Positions 1 through 6,043 of a stretch of 6,043 nt of DNA are shown here, piece by piece. The translations under genes and the position numbers were made by a program. Source of the stretch: an uncultured Fidelibacterota bacterium (GTDB taxonomy: Bacteria; Fidelibacterota; Marinisomatia; Marinisomatales; UBA8229); the NCBI GenBank assembly GCA_913054425.1, contig CAJXJG010000111.1, positions 1 to 6,043 of the forward strand, written 5' to 3'. The stretch's first letter is position 1. Each line of letters opens with the position of its first letter. Below the pieces are notes generated by a model, which had not been told where the DNA came from, searched no databases, and was given only the letters and a program-made list of their open reading frames with translations.

Positions 1-429
1 TTTGAAAGTTATATGATCCGGATTTAATTCCTTAAAACCAACCCAATGATCTACCACGCCAAGTAGCAAACAATTCAACCTGACTTGATGCATGAGCATA
101 TTAATTACTATATAGATTAGCCAAAGGGTGGATTCGCCATACTTTAAAATGATTGTTTTGAGAGTTGTTTAAGTACTATTAAGATCCAATTGCCTAGAAG
201 ATCATCAACTCCATGATGAAAGACAACCTGCATAAGAGCATGTTGCAATTCACTCTGCAGACATAGTTGGCTATTACAAAGGGTCATAGGAAGTTAAGAG
301 TTTAAATAGGCGCTTCGTAGAGCTACCCTGACACTTTGTTTTTCTTCACAGAGAGCAAATGATGAAAAGCTTAAAAAAAAGATTGATAAAATAAATATGA
401 TAATTTTTTTCATTTTGCTATTATTTTTG
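1..429. other. AT-rich upstream region without a convincing gene
   Basis: I find no gene that can be supported here. On the minus strand one frame is open from 168 to the left edge (56 codons, ATG codons at 97-99 and 91-93). A second minus frame runs from an ATG at 285-287 to a stop at 144-146 (48 codons). Neither has a recognisable Shine-Dalgarno sequence or a family motif I know, so they are chance frames or decayed coding DNA. A 12-codon plus-strand frame at 359-394 is similarly unsupported. A short imperfect direct repeat relates 77-106 to 225-250: both start AACCTG and then share a GAGCAT core ending in AATT. From about 365 the DNA becomes very rich in A and T, which could act as an UP-element-like tract for the promoter that follows. 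Confidence 0.45.
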
Positions 430-457
430 TTGACATTTTGTAATATTAGAATAAGAT
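430..457 (+). promoter_or_regulatory. Putative sigma70-type promoter of the amide transport operon
   Basis: A perfect -35 hexamer, TTGACA (430-435), is followed after 16 bases by TAAGAT (452-457), which matches four of six -10 consensus positions including the conserved T, A and final T. An AT-rich tract lies directly upstream. Transcription would start near 464, leaving a leader of roughly 70 bases before the ATG at 536. It is the only hexamer pair of this quality I see before the first gene. No sigma54-type GG-N10-GC element was found by eye, although nitrogen-scavenging operons often use one. Confidence 0.55.
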
Positions 458-479
458 TGACGCTTAGTTGGTAGAATTG

Positions 480-511
480 TCTGTCTCTTACTGAGTACAG
501 ATTCCTTTTTT
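480..511 (+). terminator. Terminator-like hairpin in the leader of the binding-protein gene
   Basis: TCTGTCTC (480-487) pairs with GAG (493-495) and ACAGA (497-501). This gives an 8-bp stem with a single bulged T and a TTACT loop, followed closely by TTCC and a run of six T (506-511). The shape resembles a weak intrinsic terminator. It lies between the predicted transcription start and the ribosome-binding site, so it could act as an attenuator, or simply be a weak chance hairpin. No leader peptide or known riboswitch motif is visible next to it. Confidence 0.3.
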
Positions 512-535
512 CAAAAACTCAAACGAGGTTATTTT

Positions 536-2056
536 ATGGAAAACAACAATGAAGTAGAACCGAAAGAAACTGTGATTTCAGATGAAGTTACAAAGAAAAA
601 GGATAATTCAAATATAAAGAGAAGAACCCTCATGAAGGGTGCAGTTGCGACGTCAGCTGTTTTATCAATGCCAATAATACTGACTGGAATCAAAAGGGCT
701 GAAGCTGCAAGCGGCCCAGTTAAAATTGGTCACATAGAAGACCTGTCAGGGAATATTGCTGTTTATGGTGTACAAAAATGGCATGCTGCACAACTTGCTG
801 TAAAGGAAATAAATGAAGGCAAAGCCCTAAAAGGAGGTCCTGTAGGTTCGGGCGGTCTTGGATCCTTAGGCAAATTTGCAGGAAATCCCCCAATTATGGG
901 TAATGGTGACAAAGATCTGAAATTTGTTGACAATGGTGGATCTCAAACCGGTTCTGGAATGGTTTATGTTGAAGATGATGATACTTTCGTCGATTCAGGA
1001 GATTCCGGAATTTTAGGACGTGAAGTCAAATTAATTGGTCCAGATGGTCAATCTAATTGGAATGTCTGGCAGCAATTATGTAAGAAATTGATTCAAGAAG
1101 ATAAGGTTGATTGCCTAGTTGCGGGATTTACAAGTGCTTCTAGAGAAGCGATTCGTCCAATTGTTGACAGATACAAGCAGCTTTATTTTTACACCAACCA
1201 GTATGAGGGGGGTGTTGCTGATTCGAATACTTTTTGCACAGGAGCAATTTGTGAACAGCAAGTTATCCCTGTAGTTGATTATATGGTAAAAAGATTTGGT
1301 CCACGCATCTATACTCTTGCGGCGGATTATAATTTTGGTCAGCTTACTGCAGCGTGGACAAAAGCGTTTGCTCCATTGGTGGGAGGTACAATCATAGAAG
1401 AAGAATTCGCACCATTGTCTATGTCCGATTTCACTACATCGATTTCACGAATTCAAGCTGCTAAGCCAGATTGGGTATTTACTCTTCTGGTAGGATCAAA
1501 CCAATCCAATTATTATCCACAAGCCCATTCAGCTGGGATGGAATTCCCCATGGCATCCACAGTGAATATGGCTCAAGGATATGAGCATCGTCGTTTTAAA
1601 GCCCCATCTTTGAATCGGATGTATAACTGCGTAAATTACATTGAGGAGATTCCAACAGATCGGAACAGGGCCTTTGTGAAAAGGTGGTATGACATGTTCC
1701 CTAATGACCCATACATTGGTCAAATGGCACAAAACACATATTTTACAATACATTGGTATGCACAGGCCTGTCGACTTGCAGGTACTACAAATCAAGAAGA
1801 TGTTAAAAAGGCTATGGAATCCGGTATTCATATTGAGGCACCTGAAGGGACTGTTTTCATGGAGCCTTCATCTCATCACGCGACACACTACATTAGGTTA
1901 GCATCTTGCGATGCAGATCATAATGTTAGTTTTGTACGTGAGTGGCCTTATATCCAACCGTGGTGGCTACAACGTATTGGAGTAAACCTTGTAAAACATA
2001 AGGAGTATCATCAGTATACTCCGGACGAGGATCCGTTTTTCTCCAGGTTTTCCTAA
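536..2056 (+). CDS. Periplasmic amide/urea-type ABC transporter solute-binding protein, Tat-exported
   Basis: This is a 506-residue type I periplasmic binding protein of the UrtA/FmdD/AmiC group, the receptor that would deliver a small amide or urea to the membrane channel encoded downstream. The start is supported by GAGG (525-528), 7 bases before the ATG. Residues 1-28 are charged. KRRTLMKG (28-35) is a twin-arginine motif, followed by a hydrophobic segment (35-51) and an AEA box at 55-57, so the mature protein probably starts at 58. The fold begins at PVKIGHIEDLSG (61-72). The family-typical TSASR (199-203), NQYEGG (221-226) and ADYNFG (263-268) line the expected ligand cleft; D264 is a plausible counterpart of the amide-contacting Asp in AmiC. 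Residues about 97-158 form a Gly/Asp-rich insertion before GILGREVKL that UrtA and LivJ proteins lack, which explains the extra length. The distance to the permeases (a gap with hairpins) suggests separate dosage control. The exact ligand is inferred from the amidase at 5686. Confidence 0.9.
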   Translation: MENNNEVEPKETVISDEVTKKKDNSNIKRRTLMKGAVATSAVLSMPIILTGIKRAEAASGPVKIGHIEDLSGNIAVYGVQKWHAAQLAVKEINEGKALKGGPVGSGGLGSLGKFAGNPPIMGNGDKDLKFVDNGGSQTGSGMVYVEDDDTFVDSGDSGILGREVKLIGPDGQSNWNVWQQLCKKLIQEDKVDCLVAGFTSASREAIRPIVDRYKQLYFYTNQYEGGVADSNTFCTGAICEQQVIPVVDYMVKRFGPRIYTLAADYNFGQLTAAWTKAFAPLVGGTIIEEEFAPLSMSDFTTSISRIQAAKPDWVFTLLVGSNQSNYYPQAHSAGMEFPMASTVNMAQGYEHRRFKAPSLNRMYNCVNYIEEIPTDRNRAFVKRWYDMFPNDPYIGQMAQNTYFTIHWYAQACRLAGTTNQEDVKKAMESGIHIEAPEGTVFMEPSSHHATHYIRLASCDADHNVSFVREWPYIQPWWLQRIGVNLVKHKEYHQYTPDEDPFFSRFS

Positions 2057-2068
2057 TCAAAAAGTTTT

Positions 2069-2106
2069 GGCAGTTCTGATATCATCATTTATGTATCAGA
2101 ACTGCC
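2069..2106 (+). other. Perfect 13-bp hairpin after the binding-protein gene
   Basis: GGCAGTTCTGATA (2069-2081) and TATCAGAACTGCC (2094-2106) are exact reverse complements around a 12-base loop. The hairpin begins 12 bases after the stop codon at 2054-2056. No T-run follows on the plus strand, and on the minus strand the bases after the stem are AAAAC, so it does not look like a standard intrinsic terminator in either direction. I infer an mRNA-stabilising or partial-termination element that keeps binding-protein message abundant relative to the permease and ATPase genes. A protein-binding palindrome is a less likely alternative because of the wide spacer. Confidence 0.75.
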
Positions 2107-2173
2107 TGTCAACATGTGCCAATGTAGGCCCAGCGACATGTCTCAACTGTGCCTAAGGGAAATCAACATTTAG

Positions 2174-2182
2174 TGCTATAAA
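2174..2182 (+). promoter_or_regulatory. Possible extended -10 element in the gap before the permeases
   Basis: TGCTATAAA reads as an extended -10 (TG, one base, then TATAAA, five of six matches to consensus). No recognisable -35 hexamer lies 16-18 bases upstream. If used, transcription would begin near 2189 and serve the permease-ATPase-amidase part alone. In DNA this AT-rich a chance match is likely, so this is only a candidate. Confidence 0.2.
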
Positions 2183-2216
2183 GCCAAGGTTTTTTATTTT
2201 CAATCTCCTTTAGGTT

Positions 2217-2245
2217 TTGATTCTTCGCAGCTTTCTGCGAATCAA
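2217..2245 (+). other. Bulged hairpin upstream of the first permease
   Basis: TTGATTCTTCGCAG (2217-2230) pairs with CTGCGAATCAA (2235-2245) as an 11-bp stem with a three-base bulge on the left arm and a CTTT loop. No T-run follows, so it is not a clear terminator. It sits 74 bases before the preferred permease start at 2320, and 32 bases before the alternative ATG at 2278. It could affect mRNA processing or translation of the permease. Function unknown. Confidence 0.5.
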
Positions 2246-2319
2246 TAGACTCAATGCCCTAGTCAATACCCCGTAGAATGTTGCGGAGTAGTTCATTTTT
2301 TCCCACAAAAATTTCAAAG

Positions 2320-3216
2320 ATGGATATCGGTCCACTTATAATAAGTTTAATTTATCAGTTATTTGCAAATGCCGCTTTTCTTTTTTTAGCAGCATTAGGG
2401 TTAATTATTATATTGGGAATGATGAATATCATCAATTTAGCACATGGTGAATTCATGATGATGGGAGCATATGTAGCAACAATTACATATCATGCTGGAG
2501 TCCCTTTTGTCATTTCTGTCATTTTAAGTTTTATAGTAGTTGCAATTATTGGAGGAATATTTGAATTGTTAATTATAAGAAGATTTTATGGAGAAGAGCT
2601 TGGTGCGCTTGTAGTTACTTGGGGGATTAGTTTGGTATTAGGTCAAGGGACATTACTTCTGTTTGGTCCATTTATGCCTTCAATAAAAATCCCAGGAGGA
2701 TCATATAAGTTTGGTGTTTTTTCATATTCAGAATATTGGTTAATACTTATAGGGGTTTGTATTCTTTTAATTGTTTTGCTTTGGTGGGTGTACAGTTTTA
2801 CAAATTATGGACTTCAAGCAAAGGCAACAATGCAGAATCCAGATATGGCTAAATGTTTAGGTGTCTCAACTAAAAAAATATACACTATTACATTTAGCAT
2901 AGGAGCAGGATTGGCAGGTTTGGGAGGGGCCTTGCTATCTCCAACTATGACAATTGCCCCTTTCATGGGGCAACAGTTTGTTGCACCTGCATTCATCACT
3001 GTTGTTGTTGGCGGTGCAACAAATGTAATTTATGGAGCAGTTGGCAGCAGTTTAATTTTGTCAGCAGTTAAAACTAATATTGGAATGGCTTTTGGAGCAT
3101 TTTTTGGAACAGTTGCACTACTTCTAACGGCTTTAATAGTTATTAGAATTATGCCCAATGGTATCTCGGCCACATTTCAGCGTTATATTGATAAAAAATC
3201 ACTTTCAACAAAATGA
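2320..3216 (+). CDS. LivH/UrtB-type inner-membrane permease of the amide/urea ABC transporter
   Basis: This is one of the two channel-forming subunits, 298 residues from this start. The sequence is almost wholly hydrophobic, with about eight membrane segments. The hallmark INLAHGEFMMMGAY (38-51) matches the conserved LivH/UrtB motif. The cytoplasmic coupling region lies at about 164-204 (GLQAKA, QNPDMAKCLGV, then GLAGLGGAL) and contacts the ATPases. The end has MPNG in place of the usual PxGL tail. It lacks the long N-terminal domain of many cyanobacterial UrtB proteins and so is closer to LivH in size. An in-frame ATG at 2278 would add 14 residues, but neither start has a good Shine-Dalgarno sequence. 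I prefer 2320 because LivH proteins usually begin about ten residues before the first membrane helix. The last codons overlap the next gene by four bases (ATGA), so the two permeases are probably translationally coupled. Confidence 0.9.
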   Translation: MDIGPLIISLIYQLFANAAFLFLAALGLIIILGMMNIINLAHGEFMMMGAYVATITYHAGVPFVISVILSFIVVAIIGGIFELLIIRRFYGEELGALVVTWGISLVLGQGTLLLFGPFMPSIKIPGGSYKFGVFSYSEYWLILIGVCILLIVLLWWVYSFTNYGLQAKATMQNPDMAKCLGVSTKKIYTITFSIGAGLAGLGGALLSPTMTIAPFMGQQFVAPAFITVVVGGATNVIYGAVGSSLILSAVKTNIGMAFGAFFGTVALLLTALIVIRIMPNGISATFQRYIDKKSLSTK

Positions 3217-4229
3217 AACATTTATTGAATTTAATTGATGGGGATAAAGATATCGGGCGTGGAAATAAATTCTGGGCAGGATTTTTTTTAGTTTTGATCT
3301 GTTTTTTCCTTTATCCCACATTCGTTTCATCATTTAGAGCTTCAAATACCGCATTCTATTTACTAAATATTCCCATGGGTTTTGGGTTATGCCTGATATG
3401 GGGTTATTGTGGTATTTTAAGTTTTGGTCACGTGGCATATTATGGATTGGCAGGCTATGCTTATGGAATTATAGCTGGCAATCTATTAGGTAATTCGTGG
3501 GGACCGATTCTTGGAGTTTTAGGTGGATTGGTAGTTTGTACAATTATCTCGGGTATTTTTGGATATTTTGTTTTTTACTCAAGGATTCAAAAATGGATCA
3601 TTCCTATACTAACTTTGGTATTTACTTTACTGCTAGAGACGTTTTTCGTCCAAACTTCAGGCTATCAGTGGAGAGTGGGGCGCGTTTTATTAGGAGGTTT
3701 CAATGGAATGACAAACATACCATTTTTTCAGATTGGAACTTTCGAATTCGAAGGATACTCATTTTATTATTACTGCCTAGTAATTGTATTAGTTTTATTT
3801 TTTGGTTTGAGAATTTTGGTAAATTCTAAATTTGGTCAAATAGTTATAGGAATCAGAGAAGACGAATTAAGAACAGAAATGTTGGGTTATGACATAAGAT
3901 TTTTGCAATGTGTTACCTTTATTATTTCGGCAAATTTAGCAGGAATAAGTGGACTTCTCTATGTCCAGTGGGGGAATTATATTACACCTAGCCAAATGGG
4001 AATTTTGCAAGCTGCATTGCCAGTGATTTGGTGTGCTGTGGGAGGCAGAAACAGTTTCATCGCGGTTATTTTCGCAACCATAGTACTCAACTGGTTATCA
4101 TTTACCTTATCGTCACAAGGGAATCAATATGCATTAGTTATTATCGGCACTCTGCTAGTAATTACTATGGTTTTTTTCCCACGAGGAATAGTGGTAATGA
4201 TTTTTGAAAAGATGCAAAAAATCAGATGA
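3213..4229 (+). CDS. LivM/UrtC-type inner-membrane permease of the amide/urea ABC transporter
   Basis: This is the second channel subunit, 338 residues, and the predicted heterodimer partner of the preceding permease. Residues 1-20 are hydrophilic and cytoplasmic; about eight to ten membrane helices follow. GYCGILSFGH (64-73) is the LivM/UrtC family motif, normally GxxGxLSLGH. The coupling region runs from about 207 to 250: FGQIVIGIREDELRTEMLGY, then the helix ANLAGISGLLY. FPRG at 322-325 corresponds to the PEGL/PRGL tail of the family. The ATG lies inside the stop region of the preceding gene, and its own TGA overlaps the ATG of the ATPase at 4226, giving ATGA overlaps on both sides. The family is clear; the solute is not determined by this subunit's sequence. 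Confidence 0.9.
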   Translation: MKHLLNLIDGDKDIGRGNKFWAGFFLVLICFFLYPTFVSSFRASNTAFYLLNIPMGFGLCLIWGYCGILSFGHVAYYGLAGYAYGIIAGNLLGNSWGPILGVLGGLVVCTIISGIFGYFVFYSRIQKWIIPILTLVFTLLLETFFVQTSGYQWRVGRVLLGGFNGMTNIPFFQIGTFEFEGYSFYYYCLVIVLVLFFGLRILVNSKFGQIVIGIREDELRTEMLGYDIRFLQCVTFIISANLAGISGLLYVQWGNYITPSQMGILQAALPVIWCAVGGRNSFIAVIFATIVLNWLSFTLSSQGNQYALVIIGTLLVITMVFFPRGIVVMIFEKMQKIR

Positions 4230-4966
4230 GTATGCTCACAGATTCAAATCAAATAATCATTTCAACTCATAATTTAAACAAAAAATTCGGTGGCATTGTT
4301 GCCGCAAAAGATGTCAATCTATCAGTAAATACTGGTGAATTTAGATGCTTAATCGGACCCAACGGTGCTGGTAAGTCAACCTTATTTTCATTACTTTGTG
4401 GGATTGAGAGAGCAGATAGCGGCGAAATTAGAATTTTAAATAAAGAAGTAACAAAATTAAAACCTTTTCAAAGAATAAAACTTGGTTTAGGTTTAAAATT
4501 TCAAACAAATAGAGCTTTTCAAAGCTTAAGTATTAAAGATAACCTATCTATCTCCAATAACAAAATTCAAGTTATGGATAATGAAATTGCTGAAGAAAGG
4601 TATCAACTGGCTTTAAGTGAATTTAAATTGAAAAGTGAGGGAGCTAAGTTAGCTAGGGAATTGCCTCATAATATGTTACAGTGGCTGGAAATCACTATGA
4701 TCCTTGCTAGCTTTCCAAAGATTGTTCTTCTGGATGAGCCAACTGCTGGAATGTCCGTTGAAGAGACATTATTCACTGGATCTGTGTTAAAAAGATTGAA
4801 TGCTACAGGATTGACTATAATTGTTGTAGAGCATGACATGCAATTCGTAAAAGATGTGGCTAACAAGATTACAGTATTACACGAAGGTGAAATTTTTTCT
4901 GAAGGTACAGCTGAAGAAGTATCAAATAGTGAAGAAGTAAAAAATATATACCTAGGAAGAGATTGA
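4226..4966 (+). CDS. LivG/UrtD-type ABC transporter ATPase with a non-canonical signature motif
   Basis: This is a cytoplasmic nucleotide-binding subunit of 246 residues, normal for LivG/UrtD. Walker A is GPNGAGKST (44-52), the Q-loop is FQTNRAF with Q93, Walker B is IVLLDE (166-171), the D-loop region is PTAGMS (172-177) and the switch is VEHDM with H203, all intact. The signature segment reads LPHNM (146-150) before LQWLEITMILA, where UrtD proteins have LSHGQ-KQWLEIGM and most ABC proteins LSGGQ: the Ser and the Gly are replaced by Pro and Asn. The flanking QWLEI and the AGMS D-loop point to the UrtD side of the family. The start is fixed by the ATGA overlap with the permease; a second ATG two codons later is possible. 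It would pair with the ATPase at 4971. Confidence 0.9.
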   Translation: MSMLTDSNQIIISTHNLNKKFGGIVAAKDVNLSVNTGEFRCLIGPNGAGKSTLFSLLCGIERADSGEIRILNKEVTKLKPFQRIKLGLGLKFQTNRAFQSLSIKDNLSISNNKIQVMDNEIAEERYQLALSEFKLKSEGAKLARELPHNMLQWLEITMILASFPKIVLLDEPTAGMSVEETLFTGSVLKRLNATGLTIIVVEHDMQFVKDVANKITVLHEGEIFSEGTAEEVSNSEEVKNIYLGRD

Positions 4967-4970
4967 TTTA

Positions 4971-5672
4971 ATGTCATTGTTTGATTCACAAAATGTTTTT
5001 TCAGGTTACAAAACATCAAATGTTTTGCAAGGAGTGAGTCTACAAATAAATAGTGGCGAGATGGTTGCTATAATTGGAAGAAATGGAGTTGGTAAAACAA
5101 CTTTCATTAAAACAATTATCGGGCTCATTGAAATTCGCTCAGGTGAGATATTTTTTGATGAAAATAGATTAAATAATCTGGAATCATTTGAAAGAGCCAA
5201 ATTAGGAATTGGTTATGTCCCCCAGGGAAGAGATATATTTCCACAATTGTCTGTTAAGGATAATTTACGAATGGGTGGGTTTTTAAAAACAAAACCCTCT
5301 CTTGACTTTGACCTGGTATTCAATTATTTTCCATTTCTTAAAGATAGGCTACAACAACGTGGAGGGACATTAAGTGGTGGTGAGCAAGAAATGCTTTCTA
5401 TTGCGAGGGCTCTTATTAGTAATCCAAAACTATTGATTCTCGATGAACCAAGTGAAGGTATTCAGCCTAATATAGTACAAGAGATATCTGAATTTTTACT
5501 TGATCTCAATGCCAACCACAATATAACAGTTTTGTTCGTTGAGCAAAATATTTATTTTGTAAAAAAAGTAGCAAATCGGGGTTATGTAATGAACAAAGGA
5601 GTAATAACAAATGAATTGAACAAAGAACAGTTATCCAACGAAGATTATTTAGCTTCACAAATAACAATCTAG
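4971..5672 (+). CDS. LivF/UrtE-type ABC transporter ATPase
   Basis: This is the second nucleotide-binding subunit, 233 residues, the usual LivF/UrtE length. Walker A is GRNGVGKTT (36-44), the Q-loop is YVPQGRDIFP (Q85), the signature is LSGGEQEML (134-142, canonical), Walker B is LLILDE (154-159) and the D-loop region is PSEGIQP (160-166). The switch position is VEQN with Q192 instead of His, as is usual for LivF/UrtE. GRDIFPQLSVKDNL and SEGIQPNIV are strongly typical of this subfamily. It begins 4 bases after the preceding stop; a weak GGAAGAG (4955-4961), inside the end of the previous gene, may serve as ribosome-binding site. It supplies the intact signature for the ATP site formed with the Walker A of the 4226-4966 protein. 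Confidence 0.92.
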   Translation: MSLFDSQNVFSGYKTSNVLQGVSLQINSGEMVAIIGRNGVGKTTFIKTIIGLIEIRSGEIFFDENRLNNLESFERAKLGIGYVPQGRDIFPQLSVKDNLRMGGFLKTKPSLDFDLVFNYFPFLKDRLQQRGGTLSGGEQEMLSIARALISNPKLLILDEPSEGIQPNIVQEISEFLLDLNANHNITVLFVEQNIYFVKKVANRGYVMNKGVITNELNKEQLSNEDYLASQITI

Positions 5673-5685
5673 CTTAAAGGTACAC

Positions 5686-6043
5686 ATGGAAATGATAATG
5701 AAAGAATACAAAAATGATTGGGTTAATAACTCAATCATGTATAAAAAAGGTATTGGAGGTGGTAAGTCGGGAGTCACTCATCAGTTGACAGAATCCGTTC
5801 AAGGTCAATATATTTACACAATGGGACCATATTCGAAGCCTGTCCTACATATTAAACCAGGAGACCAAGTAATCTGTGAAACCCTTGATGCATTTGAAGG
5901 AAAAATTACTTCTGAAAACGATATCCCCTCCGAAATACTTGAGATGCCATTCTTAAATCCACAATGTGGTCCAATCATGGTTGAGGGTGCAGAAAAAGGA
6001 GATACTATAGCTGTTCATATTGAATCCATGATACCTAGAGGTC
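5686..6043 (+). CDS. Acetamidase/formamidase-family hydrolase (N-terminal part, cut by window end)
   Basis: The first 119 codons of an FmdA/AmdA-family amidohydrolase are present; the frame is open to the right edge. These cytoplasmic enzymes hydrolyse short amides such as formamide or acetamide to the acid plus ammonia. Family features visible are YTMGPYSKPVLHIKPGD (44-60), the ETLDAFEG block (65-72), SENDIPSE (76-83), MPFLNPQCGPIMVEGAEKGD (87-106) and AVHIES (109-114), which together read like the conserved N-terminal half of the family. No signal peptide is seen. AAAGG (5676-5680) lies 5 bases before the ATG at 5686; in-frame ATGs at 5692 and 5698 are alternatives. It starts 13 bases after the ATPase stop, so it very likely shares the transporter transcript. 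Formamidase and acetamidase cannot be told apart from this part. Confidence 0.88.
   Translation, partial: MEMIMKEYKNDWVNNSIMYKKGIGGGKSGVTHQLTESVQGQYIYTMGPYSKPVLHIKPGDQVICETLDAFEGKITSENDIPSEILEMPFLNPQCGPIMVEGAEKGDTIAVHIESMIPRG

Noticed and set aside
120..140. Minus-strand MANPPFG, similar to the NPPF/NPPY motif of adenine methyltransferases
   Set aside because: It is flanked by stop codons in the same frame at 144-146 and 117-119, so only eight residues are open; a chance match.
359..394. 12-codon frame starting ATGATGAAAAGC as a leader peptide
   Set aside because: It lies upstream of the predicted transcription start, is low complexity and has no link to the later hairpin.
1529..1831. 100-codon minus-strand open frame inside the binding-protein gene
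   Set aside because: It lies wholly within a well-supported plus-strand gene, has no family resemblance, and its composition follows from the complementary strand.
2181..2200. Intrinsic terminator at the GGTTTTTTATTTT stretch
   Set aside because: No stable GC-containing stem directly precedes the T-run, so only the T-run itself is supported.
2107..2277. Riboswitch (guanidine or glutamine type) in the gap before the permeases
   Set aside because: I could not find the conserved sequence blocks of those classes; only simple hairpins are visible.
3497..3829. 110-codon plus-strand open frame in a second register within the LivM-type permease
   Set aside because: The in-register permease protein has clear membrane helices and family motifs throughout this stretch; the alternative frame has none.
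4666..5019. 117-codon minus-strand open frame across the two ATPase genes
   Set aside because: It is antisense to conserved Walker B and D-loop coding sequence and has no motif of its own.

Overview
The window carries most of one operon-like gene set on the + strand. It encodes a high-affinity uptake system of the urea/short-chain-amide/branched-chain amino acid ABC family (Urt/Fmd/Liv type), and the start of an acetamidase/formamidase-family hydrolase. The order is solute-binding protein (536-2056), two LivH- and LivM-type membrane permeases (2320-3216 and 3213-4229), two LivG- and LivF-type ATPases (4226-4966 and 4971-5672), and the amidase (from 5686, cut by the window end). The simplest reading is that the cell imports a small amide (formamide, acetamide or a relative; urea is possible) and hydrolyses it in the cytoplasm to release ammonium. 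The substrate is inferred from gene context and family resemblance, not proven by the sequence.

Region by region: 1-429 is AT-rich with no convincing gene, only short open frames on the minus strand that could be decayed coding DNA. A good sigma70-like promoter (430-457) and a terminator-like leader hairpin (480-511) precede the binding-protein gene. The binding protein has a twin-arginine (Tat) type signal and a Gly/Asp-rich insertion of about 60 residues near the N terminus of the mature domain. A gap of about 260 bases follows, holding a perfect 13-bp hairpin (2069-2106) and a second bulged hairpin (2217-2245). Such an arrangement often lets a binding protein be made in excess over its membrane partners. 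The other four transporter genes are tightly packed: two ATGA overlaps, then a 4-base gap. The amidase follows after 13 bases.

The most notable protein detail is in the ATPases. The LivG/UrtD-type subunit has LPHNM where the ABC signature (LSGGQ or LSHGQ) should be. The LivF/UrtE-type partner has a canonical LSGGE but a Gln in the H-loop. In a head-to-tail heterodimer both deviations fall on the same composite ATP site, which predicts one canonical and one degenerate site.

The organism is probably a low-GC Gram-negative bacterium: it has a periplasmic binding protein with a Tat signal, AT-rich DNA and a proteobacterial-looking operon. I cannot name the lineage from this window; a marine proteobacterium would fit but is a guess. 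I see no mobile element, CRISPR array, tRNA or rRNA. The system belongs to known families rather than being a wholly new one.
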